Assembly: GCF_038502225.1 (NCBI RefSeq)
Contig: NC_091292.1
Coordinates: 103,996,454 to 104,060,453, forward strand
DNA from: Cherax quadricarinatus
Taxonomy: Eukaryota > Arthropoda > Malacostraca > Decapoda > Parastacidae
Reading direction: 5' to 3'
DNA: 64,000 bases
Shown piece after piece: positions 1 to 10,434 of the stretch (positions are counted from its first letter, which is position 1; every line of letters begins with the position of its first letter). Below the pieces are notes generated by a model. It did not search any database. It saw only the letters and a list, made by a program, of their open reading frames with translations, and was not told the origin of the DNA. The translations under genes and the position numbers were made by a program.

Positions 1-315
1 ATACTGCGAGGAATTGATAAGGTGGACAAAGACAGGATGTTTCAGAGATGGGACACAGCAACAAGAGGTCACAGTTGGAAGTTGAAGACTCAGATGAGTC
101 AAGAGGGATGTTAGGAAGTATTCCTTCAGCCATAGAGTTGTCAAGAAGTGGAATAGTCTGGAAAGTGATGTAGTGGAGGCAGAGTCCATACTACATGGTT
201 TTAAGATGAGGTATGATAAAGCTCATGGAGCAAGGAGAGAGAGGATCTAGTAGCGACCAATGAAGAGGCGGGGCCAGGGCCAGGAGTTATGAATCTACTC
301 CTGCAACCACAATTG

Positions 316-316
<1 letters not shown>
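1..316 (+). pseudogene. LINE family A, 3' end fragment
   Basis: This is the last part of a non-LTR retrotransposon reverse-transcriptase ORF plus its 3' tail, cut by the left window edge. Translated pieces match the C-terminus of the better copy at 58524-59801 (ILRGIDKVDKDRMFQR, then RGHSWKLKTQ and RKYSF-like segments). A deletion around 100-115 and later changes break the frame. After the coding part comes the family A tail (AGGCGGGGCC, CTGCAACCACAA), which ends in GAGTA followed directly by a CA microsatellite. It is non-functional. Family membership is seen by comparison within the window; the clade (CR1/Jockey-like) is inferred. Confidence 0.8.

Positions 317-398
<82 letters not shown>
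317..398. repeat. (CA)n microsatellite at LINE tail
   Basis: An uninterrupted CA tract begins exactly where the family A LINE 3' tail ends in GAGTA. The same LINE-tail-to-CA junction recurs at 15.4, 16.7, 58.45, 60.5 and 60.8 kb, so the microsatellite is probably the expanded 3' terminal repeat of the element. Confidence 0.95.
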
Positions 399-404
<6 letters not shown>

Positions 405-815
405 TGAGATTCGACCCCCTGCAACCACAAACAGGCGAGTACACACACATAACAAAACGGGCCAAGTGTTTGTTGACAAGTGCCTTTGACAACTGGTAAC
501 TACTACAACTGCTACTACACACACATTCATGTACAGTAGGTATAATAGGGCCCACGAAATCAGGAACCAATACTGCCGGCATTTGTAGTGCAAGAGGGTG
601 GGCCGGGAGCTGAGACTCGATCCCCGCAAACACAACTCGGCGAATACATAACACCCACACTACCAAACACACGGACATTCAATTCAACAAAGGCACAAGT
701 AAACAAACACGTGAAGCGCACATAAACATAATAACATGAGCAGCACAGGCTAAGCTGGCAAATATAAGAGTGGCATTCAGGAAGCAAGACAACGACTGGC
801 TCAACACACTTTACT
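399..815 (+). mobile_element. Fragments of LINE family A 3' tails
   Basis: Two further short matches to the family A tail are visible: about 399-448 (GATTCGACCCCCTGCAACC, then GGCGAGTACACACA) and about 595-650 (GAGACTCGATCCCCGC, then CTCGGCGAATAC). They are decayed and separated by AC-rich sequence. Nothing else is recognisable in this stretch. Confidence 0.55.
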
Positions 816-1050
816 TCGTATGTGCCAACCATTCTTGTGTACGCAGCGCCAGTGTGCAAACCTCACCTAGTAAAACACCAAGGGAACGGGAGCGAGTACA
901 AGGAGTGTACCAGAGTTGAGGGACATGATCAATGACAGAACTACGACTTATGTTACTAGAGGGATGAAGAAATATTTAGAGGCACAGAGAGTGTTAACAA
1001 AGGTGTTGAGTATAATGGGAAGTCACAAACCTAAATAAGCCACGGGGATA
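815..1050 (+). pseudogene. Decayed LINE family A reverse transcriptase remnant
   Basis: One + frame gives VYAAPVCKPHLVKH, matching the family A thumb segment EYAAPVWNPHLAKH of the copy at 58524-59801. Flanking sequence is frameshifted and can be followed only weakly. It is an old, dead fragment. Confidence 0.5.
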
Positions 1051-1096
1051 CAAGAGAACATTTCTTCAGCATAAAAATGATAAACTGAAAAGTACA

Positions 1097-1194
1097 ATGA
1101 CAATGGAAGCGAGCTCTATACATATATACATATATACATATATATACATATATACATACATACATATATACATACATTATATATATATATATAT

Positions 1195-1236
<42 letters not shown>

Positions 1237-1242
1237 TATATA
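1097..1242. repeat. (TA)n-rich microsatellite
   Basis: An imperfect TA/TACA array forms the left border of the Penelope palindrome. The right border of the palindrome is also a TA array (4407-4496). Confidence 0.9.
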
Positions 1243-1272
1243 CAAAAACAACCACTGTGAAAGAATAGAGAA

Positions 1273-1312
1273 GTTCCAAGCGCTTTCATGACTACTCACA
1301 TTATCAAGGAAC
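1273..1312 (-). ncRNA. Hammerhead-ribozyme-like motif in Penelope end, left copy
   Basis: Read on the minus strand: stem I GTTCC/GGAAC; core TTGATAA followed by one extra T; stem II GTGA-GTAG-TCAT (one G·U pair); then GAAA; a self-complementary GCGC; and TT before the closing half of stem I. The layout equals the hammerhead order with a very short palindromic stem III. Relative to the canonical CUGANGA, the C3 and G8 positions are U and A, which can still pair. Hammerhead variants with a reduced stem III are known in Penelope-like elements. Activity of this copy is inferred only. Confidence 0.6.
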
Positions 1313-1481
1313 AATGAAAGTAAAGCATCAAAGGAAGGTATATAAACGGGTAGCCCACACCTCACTATCAGATCCCACACCTGACGCGAGACAGCAGCCC
1401 TGCCGGCCGAACTAGACAGGTCCTTCATACAACCCACCAACAAACTATTCTACCCAAGAAATAAAAAAATTAAAAAAATTA

Positions 1482-1856
1482 TTATTTGTCCAATGTATTA
1501 TTAAATTCTTCCCAAATTCTATTAATTATAAATGGATCTAATTTATATAAACCAAAGGAAATATTCATATTATTGTCAAAACTGCTTTTTATTAAACAAG
1601 ATTCAATTATATTCCTGTCGACCATGGACTTGCTTGATACTACTTTCTCAACTTTTTGAAAATCAATTGGATGGTTAAAATCTCTTACATGAATAAATAG
1701 AGCATTGGAATCTTGTCCAGTTCTAATGCTGTATTTATGCTCTTTTAATCTTAGTTGGAGATTTTTACCAGTTTGACCGTAATATACTTTATCGCAAATT
1801 TTACAAGGAATCTTATAGACACATCCATCAGCATTTTGGGGGGAATTCTTTATCAA
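1482..1856 (-). pseudogene. GIY-YIG endonuclease domain of Penelope-like element
   Basis: This 124-residue open segment is the C-terminal nuclease of the left Penelope copy. GCVYKIPC (the GIY-like strand) and VYYGQTGKNLQLRLKEHK (the YIG strand, with the basic residues and following helix) are visible near residues 11-40, and a cysteine pair, CKIC, lies between them. The family pairs this nuclease with a telomerase-like reverse transcriptase and uses it to nick target DNA. It is separated from the RT segment by frameshifts, so the element is dead as a whole, though this domain reads through to a natural-looking stop. Confidence 0.85.
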
Positions 1857-2069
1857 AAGTTTTTTTTACTGTATCAAGATTTTTGAATACAACTTTAATA
1901 TTAAAAGTCTTAAGAAGAGAAGGCATATCAACCAAGTTTTCATGGTAAGGGAGAACCAACATATTTTTAGTTGAATAAGGCTGGTTGTCCCTTTTTGGAT
2001 TTTAAAAAGTATTTCTAACAACTTTAAAAGATTTATCAATTACATTTCTTGGGTATTTCAAATCATTAC

Positions 2070-2510
2070 CTATTTCATAAATTTTGGATATTTCCTCTCT
2101 ATGAACTCTGGACTACAAATTCGTAAAGCTCTCAAAAACATTGATGAGAAAACAGACAGCTTAACTCTATCTTGATGGGAAGAATAATAGTGGACATAGG
2201 AACCGTTATTTGTAGGTTTTCTGTAAATTTTAAATTTGAATTCATTATTACCCTTAATAATTAAAACATCTAGAAAAGGCAATGAGTTATTTTCTTCAAA
2301 TTCAACAGTAAAATTTATAGAATGGGCTAAGCTATTTAATTTGCCAAGGAAATGGTGTATATCTACATTTTTGGGCATAAGACACAAAATATCATCAACA
2401 TATCTGAACCATTTAGCTCTATTAGAGAGGATTGTGTTAAGCAGCCTTGTTTCAAAAAATTCCATGTATAGGTTACTAAGAACAGGTGAAAGAGGATTTC
2501 CCATTGCCAT
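2070..2510 (-). pseudogene. Penelope-like reverse transcriptase, central segment, left copy
   Basis: 146 residues begin at the motif B segment MAMGNPLSPVLSNLYM and include motif C, FRYVDDILC, with the two catalytic aspartates near residues 39-40. Later segments SLPFLDVLIIK and FKIYRKPTNN are typical of Penelope-like RTs. It is in frame with the segment at 2526-2785 apart from a TAG around 2530, where the right copy has TGC. The end is created by a 1-nt deletion that turns the expected FIDEEISKIYEIG reading into an early stop. Confidence 0.85.
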
Positions 2511-2525
2511 ACTAAACTTCTGAGT

Positions 2526-2785
2526 CTAAAACTTATCATTAAATACAAATTTTGCATCAACAATGCAAAGTTTAATAAGTTTAATGATAGTAGGAACTGG
2601 CAATGGTAAATCATAATTAACGAGTTCTTCAGATAAGAAACTTAATAAATCATCAACAGGAACTTTCGTAAACAAGGAAGTAACATCAAAACTAACCATG
2701 TTAAAATCATTTAAGTCAGTCAAGGAGCTTAATTTATCAACTAAATCTATGTTGTTTTTAACATTAAAGTTAGAAATTTTGCCAA
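2526..2785 (-). pseudogene. Penelope-like reverse transcriptase, motif A segment, left copy
   Basis: The minus strand encodes a segment with DFNMVSFDVTSLFTKVP, RT motif A with its catalytic aspartate, followed by a helix and FVFNDKF, then TAG. The corresponding stretch of the right copy is at 2894-3160. Upstream of 2786 the homology between copies stops, marking the head-to-head joint. Confidence 0.8.
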
Positions 2786-2786
2786 C

Positions 2787-2893
2787 TAATAAAAACACAC
2801 AAACCAGGGAATCCAGACAGACCAATTATTAGCTCCATAGGATCAGTTTCATATAAATTATCCAAATGGCTTGTTGATATTTTGAGCCCTATT
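2787..2893 (+). mobile_element. Single-copy centre of the Penelope palindrome
   Basis: 107 bp lie between the two inverted arms. Read on +, the frame from about 2800 gives KPGNPDRPIISSIG and YKLSKWLVDILSPIVGK, which is Penelope RT sequence running into the right arm. The right copy is therefore about 100 bp longer at its 5' end than the left one. As RNA, this stretch would be the loop of a long hairpin. Confidence 0.8.
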
Positions 2894-3352
2894 GTTGGCA
2901 AAATTTCTAACTTTAATGCTAAAAACAACATAGATTTAGTTGATAAATTAAGCTCCCTGACTGACTTAAATGATTTTAACATGGTTAGTTTTGATGTTAC
3001 TTCCTTGTTTACGAAAGTTCTTGTTGATGATTTATTAAGTTTCTTATCTGAAGAACTCGTTAATTATGATTTACCACTGCCAGTTCCTACTATCATTAAA
3101 CTTATTAAACTTTGCATTGTTGATGCAAAATTTGCATTTAATGATAAGTTTTGCACTCAGAAGTTTGGTATGGCAATGGGAAATCCTCTTTCACCTGTTC
3201 TTAGTAACCTATACATGGAATTTTTTGAAACATGGCTGCTTAACACAATCCTCCCTAACAGAACTAAATGGTTCAGATATGTTGATGACATTTTGTGTCT
3301 TATGCCCAAAAATGTAGATATACGCCATTTCCTTGGCAAATTAAATAGCTGA
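2800..3352 (+). pseudogene. Penelope-like reverse transcriptase, right copy
   Basis: A continuous + strand reading covers the pre-A region (NPDRPIISSIG), motif A (MVSFDVTSLFTKV), motif B (GMAMGNPLSPVLSNLYM, intact G) and motif C (FRYVDDILC). It stops at TGA after a deletion relative to the left copy. The N-terminal third of a normal Penelope-like ORF is absent, so the copy is 5'-truncated. This RT segment is better preserved than the left arm's because it lacks the nonsense codon. Confidence 0.85.
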
Positions 3353-3371
3353 ATTTGAAGAAAATAACTCA

Positions 3372-4171
3372 TTGCCTTTTCTAGATGTTTTAATTATTAA
3401 GGGTAATAATGAATTCAAATTTAAAATTTACAGAAAACCTACAAATAACTGTTCCTATGTCCACTATTATTCTTCCCATCAAGATAGAGTTAAACTGTCT
3501 GTTTTCTCATCAATGTTTTTGAGAGCTTTACGAATTTGTAGTCCAGAGTCATAGATGAGGAAATATCCAAAATTTATGAAATAGGTAAAGATTTGAAATA
3601 CCCAAGAAATGTAATTGATAAATCTTTTAAAGTCACTAGAAATAATTTTTATAATCCAAAAAGGGACAACCAGCCTTATTCAACTAAAAATATGTTGGTT
3701 CTCCCTTACCATGAAAACTTGGTTGATATGCCTTCTCTTCTTAAGACTTTTAATATTCAAGTTGTATTCAAAAATCTTGATACAGTAAAAAAAACTTTTG
3801 ATAAAGAATTCCCCCCAAAATGCTGACGGATGTGTCTATAAGATTCCTTGTAAAATTGAGATAAAGTTTATTACGGTCAAACTGGTAAAAATCTCCAACT
3901 AAGATTAAAAGAGCATAAATACAGCATTAGAACTGGACAAGATTCCAATGCTCTATTTATTCATGTAAGAGATTTTAACCATCCAATTGATTTTCAAAAA
4001 GTTGAGAAAGTAGTATCAAGCAAGTCCATGGTCGACAGGAATATAATTGAATCTTGTTTCATAAAAAGCAGTTTTGACAATAATATGAATATTTCCTTTG
4101 GTTTATATAAATTAGATCCATTTATAATTAATAGAATTTGGGAAGAATTTAATAATACATTGGACAAATAA
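3372..4171 (+). pseudogene. Penelope-like RT C-terminus and broken GIY-YIG nuclease, right copy
   Basis: Three frame fragments follow the deletion: 3372-3554 (MPFLDVLIIKG, FKIYRKPTNN), 3593-3826 (KYPRNVIDKSFKV, then MLVLPYHENLVDMPSLL) and about 3826-4171. In the last, GCVYKIPCKI is followed by a frameshift where the left copy reads CDKVYYGQTGK. The remaining nuclease (NLQLRLKEHKYSIRTGQD through EEFNNTLDK) is readable in another frame. Confidence 0.8.
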
Positions 4172-4337
4172 TTTTTTAAATTTTTTTATTTCTTGGGTAA
4201 AATAGTTTGTTGGTGGGTTGGATGAAGGACCTGTCTAGTTCGGCCGGCGGGCCTGCTGTCTCGTGTCAGGTGTGGGATCTGATAGTGAGGTGTGGGCTAC
4301 CCATTTATATACCTTCCTTTGATGCTTTACTTTCATT

Positions 4338-4377
4338 GTTCCTTGATAATGTGAGTAGTCACGAAAGCGCTTGGAAC
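4338..4377 (+). ncRNA. Hammerhead-ribozyme-like motif in Penelope end, right copy
   Basis: Stem I is GTTCC (4338-4342) with GGAAC (4373-4377). The core is TTGATAA (4343-4349) plus one extra T. Stem II is GTGA-GTAG-TCAC (4351-4362). GAAA follows at 4363-4366, then self-complementary GCGC (4367-4370) and TT (4371-4372), after which cleavage would be expected. All stem pairs are Watson-Crick. The 4-nt palindrome in place of stem III would allow two copies to pair, as reported for Penelope-associated small hammerheads. The fold is seen; catalysis is inferred. Confidence 0.65.
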
Positions 4378-4406
4378 TTCTCTATTCTTTCACAGTGGTT
4401 GTTTTG

Positions 4407-4409
4407 CAT

Positions 4410-4496
<87 letters not shown>
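4407..4496. repeat. (TA)n microsatellite
   Basis: TA array between the right end of the Penelope palindrome and the first TIR element. Confidence 0.95.
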
Positions 4497-5495
<999 letters not shown>

Positions 5496-5795
5496 CGTGA
5501 GCGTGTTTGATAGGAGTGAATGGAGACAAATGGTTTTTAATACTTGACGTGCTGTTGGAGTGTGAGCAAAGTAACATTTATGAAGGGATTCAGGGAAACC
5601 GGCAGGCCGGACTTGAGTCCTGGAGATGGGAAGTACAGTGCCTGCACTCTGAAGGAGGGGTGTTAATGTTGCAGTTTAAAAACTGTAGTGTAAAGCACCC
5701 TTCTGGCAAGACAGTGATGGAGTGAATGATGGTGAAAGTTTTTCTTTTTCGGGCCACCCTGCCTTGGTGGGAATCGGCCGGTGTGATAATAAAAA
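5496..5795 (+). mobile_element. Interspersed short element with CCCTGCCTTGGTGGGA tail block
   Basis: About 300 bp without coding signal, ending in GGGCCACCCTGCCTTGGTGG, then CGGCC and an A/T-rich run into a TA array. The last 110 bp match 39830-39945 (GTCACCCTGCCTCGGTGGGA), which also ends beside TA repeats. I recall this tail block as common in decapod sequences. It is probably the 3' end of a SINE or LINE family, but the class is not established from this window. Confidence 0.6.
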
Positions 5796-6180
<385 letters not shown>

Positions 6181-6239
6181 CACTTAATTACCCCCCCATT
6201 CCCCCCTCACACCTTTCCGGGGTGAGGGGAGGTGGAGGA

Positions 6240-6737
6240 CGTCAGAGGTTTACATAAAGCAAGTTACAGAATATTAAGGAAACGCAGCAGTCAATCCAAA
6301 GCTTCATCTAATCGATATCAACCCATCTACTGTCATATGGAATCATTTTACCTAAGCGGTTAATACGCCCCCGAACTCCAGGTTCATGTAACACTGCAAT
6401 ATTATTAAGATTCACTAGTTGTCAACTTATAGTATCATGTGTCAGAGAAAAGTCCAGAAGTGCCAGCAGAGAAAGGAATCAATGTAGATCTCTACATATT
6501 TACCTTCTACCCACATATTTACCTATCCTGATCCATGACAACTGCAGTGTTTCTTAACACTAGGATCACAGTGGTTAAAAATCTTTCTACCCGACTTCCC
6601 TAGGCTCTCCTATGAAACTCACATATACGATATTATGTAAGTTATAGTCGCATCAATTTGAGGAACTGTAATTGTATGCAGGACCTAAGCAAACTTACTA
6701 ATACTATGGAACTCCCCATAGTATTTGTAAGTCTGCT
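6240..6737. other. No feature recognised
   Basis: Non-coding, mixed-composition sequence. No ORF, repeat structure or homology to other parts of the window was noticed apart from a short duplicated ACATATTTACCT phrase near 6495-6530. Confidence 0.5.
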
Positions 6738-7127
6738 AGGAAAATGATGGTATAGATAATGAATATTTTCAAAACAAGGGATGCCATGCCAATGATTTTT
6801 TTTTTGTGACTTTCTCTCTCTAGGCTGGAATACTACTGTACACTAATACCCCCATTCAAGGTGGGTGAAATCGCAGATCTAGCGAATGTACGAAAGCAAA
6901 AGACTAGGCAGACGGTGCAACATAACCCCAATGAGTAGCAGGGGTGCCATGAGTACACTATGACAAAACACAAGTGTCCGGGGCCCAAGACTGTTCAACA
7001 GCTTCCCATCATACTGCAGATCCCCTGGCTACCTTCAAGAAAGAACTGGACAGATACCTAAAGTCAGTGCTCGATCAGCCGGGCAGTGATTCGTACGCTG
7101 GCCGCACGCAGTCCAGCGGAACTTAGA
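6738..7127 (+). pseudogene. LINE family B, decayed 3' fragment
   Basis: It aligns with 26310-26860 of the better family B copy: AGGCTGGAATACTACTGTAC, GTGAAATCGCAGATCTAG, GTGTCCGGGGCCCAAGACTG, GGACAGATACCTAAAGTCAG. There is an internal deletion after the ADL segment, and several frameshifts. This copy keeps GAA where the copy at 26443 has a TAA stop, which supports the idea that the stop is a mutation. Confidence 0.8.
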
Positions 7128-7695
7128 ATTAGAAAACAATTCTTCCCAGACAACTAAAATTTAAAATTATACATATGTAAACGCCAGCAATAGTTTCCCA
7201 AGTGATACATAAAATCCAACGAACACATACACACACGAAAGCACACACGCAAACATACACTACTAAATTAACACAAGAAAACACACGTAAAAATTAACAC
7301 ATTAAATCGCATGTGAAACCAGCAGGGATTTACGCTGTTAAATATGTATCGTGTGTCATAAATAACTACTATGAAGAGTTAGTATGTGAAGTTCCTCGTG
7401 TTGTGTTTGACAATATTCCTTCCAACAAAGTAACGCAAATGTGTTGAATTTAAAATTTGAGGGATTTGAAGACTTTACCAAAATTATGAAGTCGAATTTA
7501 ATCTACCGCCAACAAAAGTACCCCCACCAACAGTTAGTTACGCCAACTACCTACACCAACAGTTACCTATGACAACTACCTACATCAACAGTTAGCTACG
7601 CCAGACTGCTTTACATGGAAGGGAATTGAACTGGTGTTATTCAGGAGACGTGTAGTAGTCCCGGAGGAATAACACCGCTATCTTCCTCTATCACT
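7128..7695. other. No gene; minor tandem phrase at 7500-7605
   Basis: Mostly unique A-rich sequence. At 7500-7605 a phrase of about 30 bp (CAACAGTTAGTTACGCCAAC, with variants) occurs about three times. Nothing else was recognised. Confidence 0.5.
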
Positions 7696-7698
7696 AGA

Positions 7699-7761
<63 letters not shown>
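7696..7761. repeat. (GA)n microsatellite
   Basis: Pure GAGA tract following GGGAGAGAGAGAG. Confidence 0.95.
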
Positions 7762-7765
<4 letters not shown>

Positions 7766-7959
7766 GTACAAAGTAAAGACACACAGATAAAGGGTAGCAA
7801 ACAGAAAAGGAGTAATAAGGGAGTTAAGGGGTATGCGTTAAGGGGAGAGATTAAGGGAGCTAAATACTATGACAATACAGTAAAGGCCTGGGGGTGATAA
7901 AACAACGTGCCACATACTGAGAAACTGATGGGGAGACAGAAACAGGTTGTTAAGAGACA

Positions 7960-8060
7960 GGAAACGGGAACACGAGGACACAGCTGGAAGCTGTAAACAG
8001 ATAAGTAATTGGGATGATAGGAAGCCTCTCTTCAGTTTTATAGTTAAGAAGTGGAATGAC
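7960..8060 (+). pseudogene. Decayed LINE RT C-terminus fragment
   Basis: ACACAGCTGGAAGCTGTAAA and AAGAAGTGGAATGAC parallel the family A segment encoding GHSWKLKTQ and VSKWNSL. Stops interrupt it. It is a short remnant. Confidence 0.5.
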
Positions 8061-8333
8061 CTTTGAAGAGTTTCGAGAGTATTCCTACTCCAGGAGGCTG
8101 GTCATGGGCCAGGCTCGTCTGGTCCTAGCCTGGTCAATCAGGCTGTTGCTGCAGAAGGCCCGCTGCCCTTCATATCTGGCACAGCCTGATTGATCTGGTA
8201 CCTGGTGAAGATACTCGTCCAATTTCCCCTTGAAGACTTCTACACTTGTTCTAACAGTGTTTCTGATATCTTCTGGTAAGATGTTGAATAATCTTGGGTC
8301 ACGAATGTTGATAGTGGTCCTTTACTGTGTGCA
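8061..8333 (-). mobile_element. LINE tail fragment (family C)
   Basis: The block GGGCCAGGCTCGTCTGGTCC with AATCAGGCTGTTGCTGC recurs at 17740-17830 (minus) and inverted at 45700-45800. It continues into ACTTCTACACTTGTTCTAAC, which on the minus strand resembles the C-terminus of a LINE ORF2. It is probably a third LINE family or a 3' tail subfamily, and is truncated. Confidence 0.55.
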
Positions 8334-8604
8334 CCGCAAGAAAACACCATAAGTGTCCGGGGCCCAAAACTGTTCAACAGCCTCCCATCAAGCATTAGGG
8401 GAATTGCCAATAAACCCCTGGCTGCCTTCAAGAGAGAGCTGGACAGATACCTAAAGTCGGTGCCGGATCAGCCGGGCTGTGGTTCGTACGTCGGACTGCG
8501 TGCGGCCAGCAGTAACAGCCTAGTTGATCAGGCCCTGATCCATCGGGAGGCCTGGTCGTGGACCGGGCCGCGGGGGCGTTGATCCCCGGAATAACCTCCA
8601 GGTA
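8334..8604 (+). mobile_element. LINE family B, 3' terminal fragment
   Basis: The last 270 bp of family B (GTGTCCGGGGCCCAAAACTG through CCGCGGGGGCGTTGATCCC), ending at the family's end ACCTCCAGGTAAC. It is nearly identical to 26725-26980, so probably recent, but truncated at 5'. A head-to-head neighbour of opposite orientation begins immediately at 8605. Confidence 0.85.
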
Positions 8605-9730
8605 ACCGCACCCCTTCTTTTCAATGTGTTTATTTTGCACTTCCTCCAATATCTCACTCCAGTATGTTGTTATAGCAGTATGCAGATTTGGGACCAGGTC
8701 CTCGGGTACTTTCCAGGTATACATTATCATGCATCTCTCCTCCTCTCCAGTGAGTACATATTTAGGACTTTAAGGCGTTCCCTGTAATTTCAATTTTTTT
8801 ACTAGCTCTATGCGTGCCGTCAACGATCTCTGTATTTTTTCTAGTTGTGATATCTATCCAGCCCTGAACGGGGCCGTCAACACTGAACAATATTCCAAAC
8901 GAGGGAGCACTAGCGATTTGAAAAGTGTCACCATCGGCATTATTTCCCTTATTTTGAAAGTTCTCAATATTCATCCCATCATCCTCTTGGCTGTCGTGAC
9001 CTTTATCTTATTGTGTTCTTTGACATAATTATTCCCAAGTCTTTCAAGTGTTCCTTTCGTTCTATTTGACGATCCTCTCGAGCTTTATATACAGTGTTCC
9101 TTTTGAGTTTATCATTCTTTCCATACCTAAGCAGTTGGAACTTATCACCACTGAACGTCATGTTGTTCTTCAATGCCCTCTGGAAAACACCGCTTATATC
9201 TTCCTGTATTTTTTTCAGTGTTTTATACCGAAGTGACTTTCACGCTCATTTTAGTGTCATCTGCAAATGATGATATAAAACTGTGACGGGTGTTTATATC
9301 TGTCTGGTATGAGGATAAGAAACAGCAGAGGTGCTACGACAGTGCCTTGGGGAACCGAGCTGATGCTGGATTTTACTCTGTTTACTAATATTTTTTGTGT
9401 TGTGTTATGAACACGAAAATCCTTCTGCCTACTTCCCCAATATGCCTATGGCCTTCATTTTGTGTGCAATCACCCCATGATCACATTTGTCAAATGCCTT
9501 TGCAAAGTCTCTGTAAATCACATCTAAATTATTTCTGTCTTCTAAAGCCTCCGTAATTTTGTCACAGTGGATCAGGACCTGTGACAGGCATGATCATCCT
9601 GCTCTAAAATCATGCTGGTTTGGGTTATGCCGATTGTGCTGTTCCACGAAATTTGTAATTTGTCGTCTCATCACTCTTTCGAAGATCGTTATGATGTGGG
9701 AAGTTAGTACTGTAGCTCCTTAACCCTGAG
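8605..9730 (-). pseudogene. LINE family B reverse transcriptase, decayed
   Basis: Read on minus, pieces match the family B RT of 25705-26955: MIMYTWKVPEDLVPNLHT near 8700; SVDGPVQGWIDITTRKN near 8870; PQGTV with the surrounding motif B near 9340; VIYRDFAKAFDKCDHGVIAH (motif A) near 9480-9530; and QHDFRAGCSCLSQVL near 9600. Many stops and frameshifts break it. The reading continues upstream into an endonuclease remnant (9760-10050), so this copy once extended further 5' than any other family B copy here. Confidence 0.75.
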
Positions 9731-9759
9731 ATTATACTCGTTTGTACTTCTATGATGTT

Positions 9760-10050
9760 GTGGTCAGAGTATATTTTTTGTAATTATGTCTCTGATTAGT
9801 TCCTCGTTGTTAGTGAATATCAAATCCGGGGTATTTTAATTTTTAGTGGGATCAGTTATCTGTTGGTTCAATGAGTACTTTTCACTTAGTCTCATTAATT
9901 CCCTGGCATGTACATGTGTAGACAGAGTGCTTCCAGGGGTAATTTCTGGTATAACGTTGTGTTGAACCATCTTCCATTTTACACGTGGGAGATTAAAATC
10001 TACAAAAAGGATATATGGTGTGTGATTTTCTAGCCTATCCAGACAGTTAT
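9760..10050 (-). pseudogene. LINE family B apurinic-type endonuclease remnant
   Basis: On the minus strand DFNLPRVKW appears near 9970-9995 and NTPDLIFTNNEELIRD near 9785-9832. A DFN-P pattern followed about 60 residues later by a DLIFTN-like block is typical of the C-terminal half of the endonuclease encoded by CR1/Jockey-type LINE ORF2 proteins. It sits directly upstream of the RT remnant in the same orientation, as expected for ORF2. Confidence 0.7.
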
Positions 10051-10074
10051 CTATCTTAATTGATCTGTGAATTC

Positions 10075-10222
10075 TTCAGCAGTTGCTGAGGCAGAATCTA
10101 TACATGGCTTTAAGAAGAGGCACGATAACGCTCTCGAAGCCAGGACGAGCTAGCGACGAGGTGGGAACACGAGATGAGTCTCGACCCCTGCAGCCACGTA
10201 TAGGAGAGTACATACAGGGGAG
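10075..10222 (+). mobile_element. LINE family A-type 3' tail fragment
   Basis: GAGGCAGAATCTATACATGG and AGTCTCGACCCCTGCAGCC correspond to the end of the family A ORF and its tail. It ends in GGAGAGTACATACAGG, without a long CA tract. Confidence 0.65.
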
Positions 10223-10434
10223 TACGCAGTGACAAAGAAAGTAAGGCACACAAAGGGAGCTTTAACTGCTTAAATGAAGGTTGATCTTATCCAAGGATCA
10301 CTGTGCCATTTAAGAACGACAATTAAGAGCACCAGTTAAGAGAGCTAAATAAGAATGTCAAGTAAGAAAGCCAGCTAAGAGTATCAACTAATAGTGCCAG
10401 GTAAGGGTGCCAACGAAGGGAAGGAGGTAAGAGA

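Larger units (their letters stand above)
1243..2786 (-). mobile_element. Penelope-like element, left arm of palindrome
   Basis: This is a 5'-truncated Penelope-like retroelement read on the minus strand. It carries part of the reverse transcriptase, a GIY-YIG endonuclease and a 3' terminal region of about 240 bp ending at a TA array. It pairs with the inverted copy at 2894-4406 across a 107 bp unpaired centre (2787-2893). Inactivating lesions differ between the two copies: here an in-frame TAG in the RT and a 1-nt deletion near 2090. Head-to-head and truncated arrangements are known for Penelope-like elements. Confidence 0.9.
2894..4406 (+). mobile_element. Penelope-like element, right arm of palindrome
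   Basis: Inverted partner of 1243-2786, on the plus strand, with RT, a broken GIY-YIG nuclease and the 3' terminal region. Its lesions are its own: a deletion of about 26 bp after KLNS near 3350, a lost T near 3549 and a frameshift in the nuclease near 3856. The outer end runs into TA repeats at 4407. Since the two copies decayed separately and still align base for base, the palindrome is not brand new, but it is not ancient. Confidence 0.9.

Noticed and set aside
1243..4406. LTR retrotransposon with inverted LTRs
   Set aside because: The encoded RT has Penelope-type motifs and is followed by a GIY-YIG nuclease; no gag, protease, integrase or primer-binding site is present.
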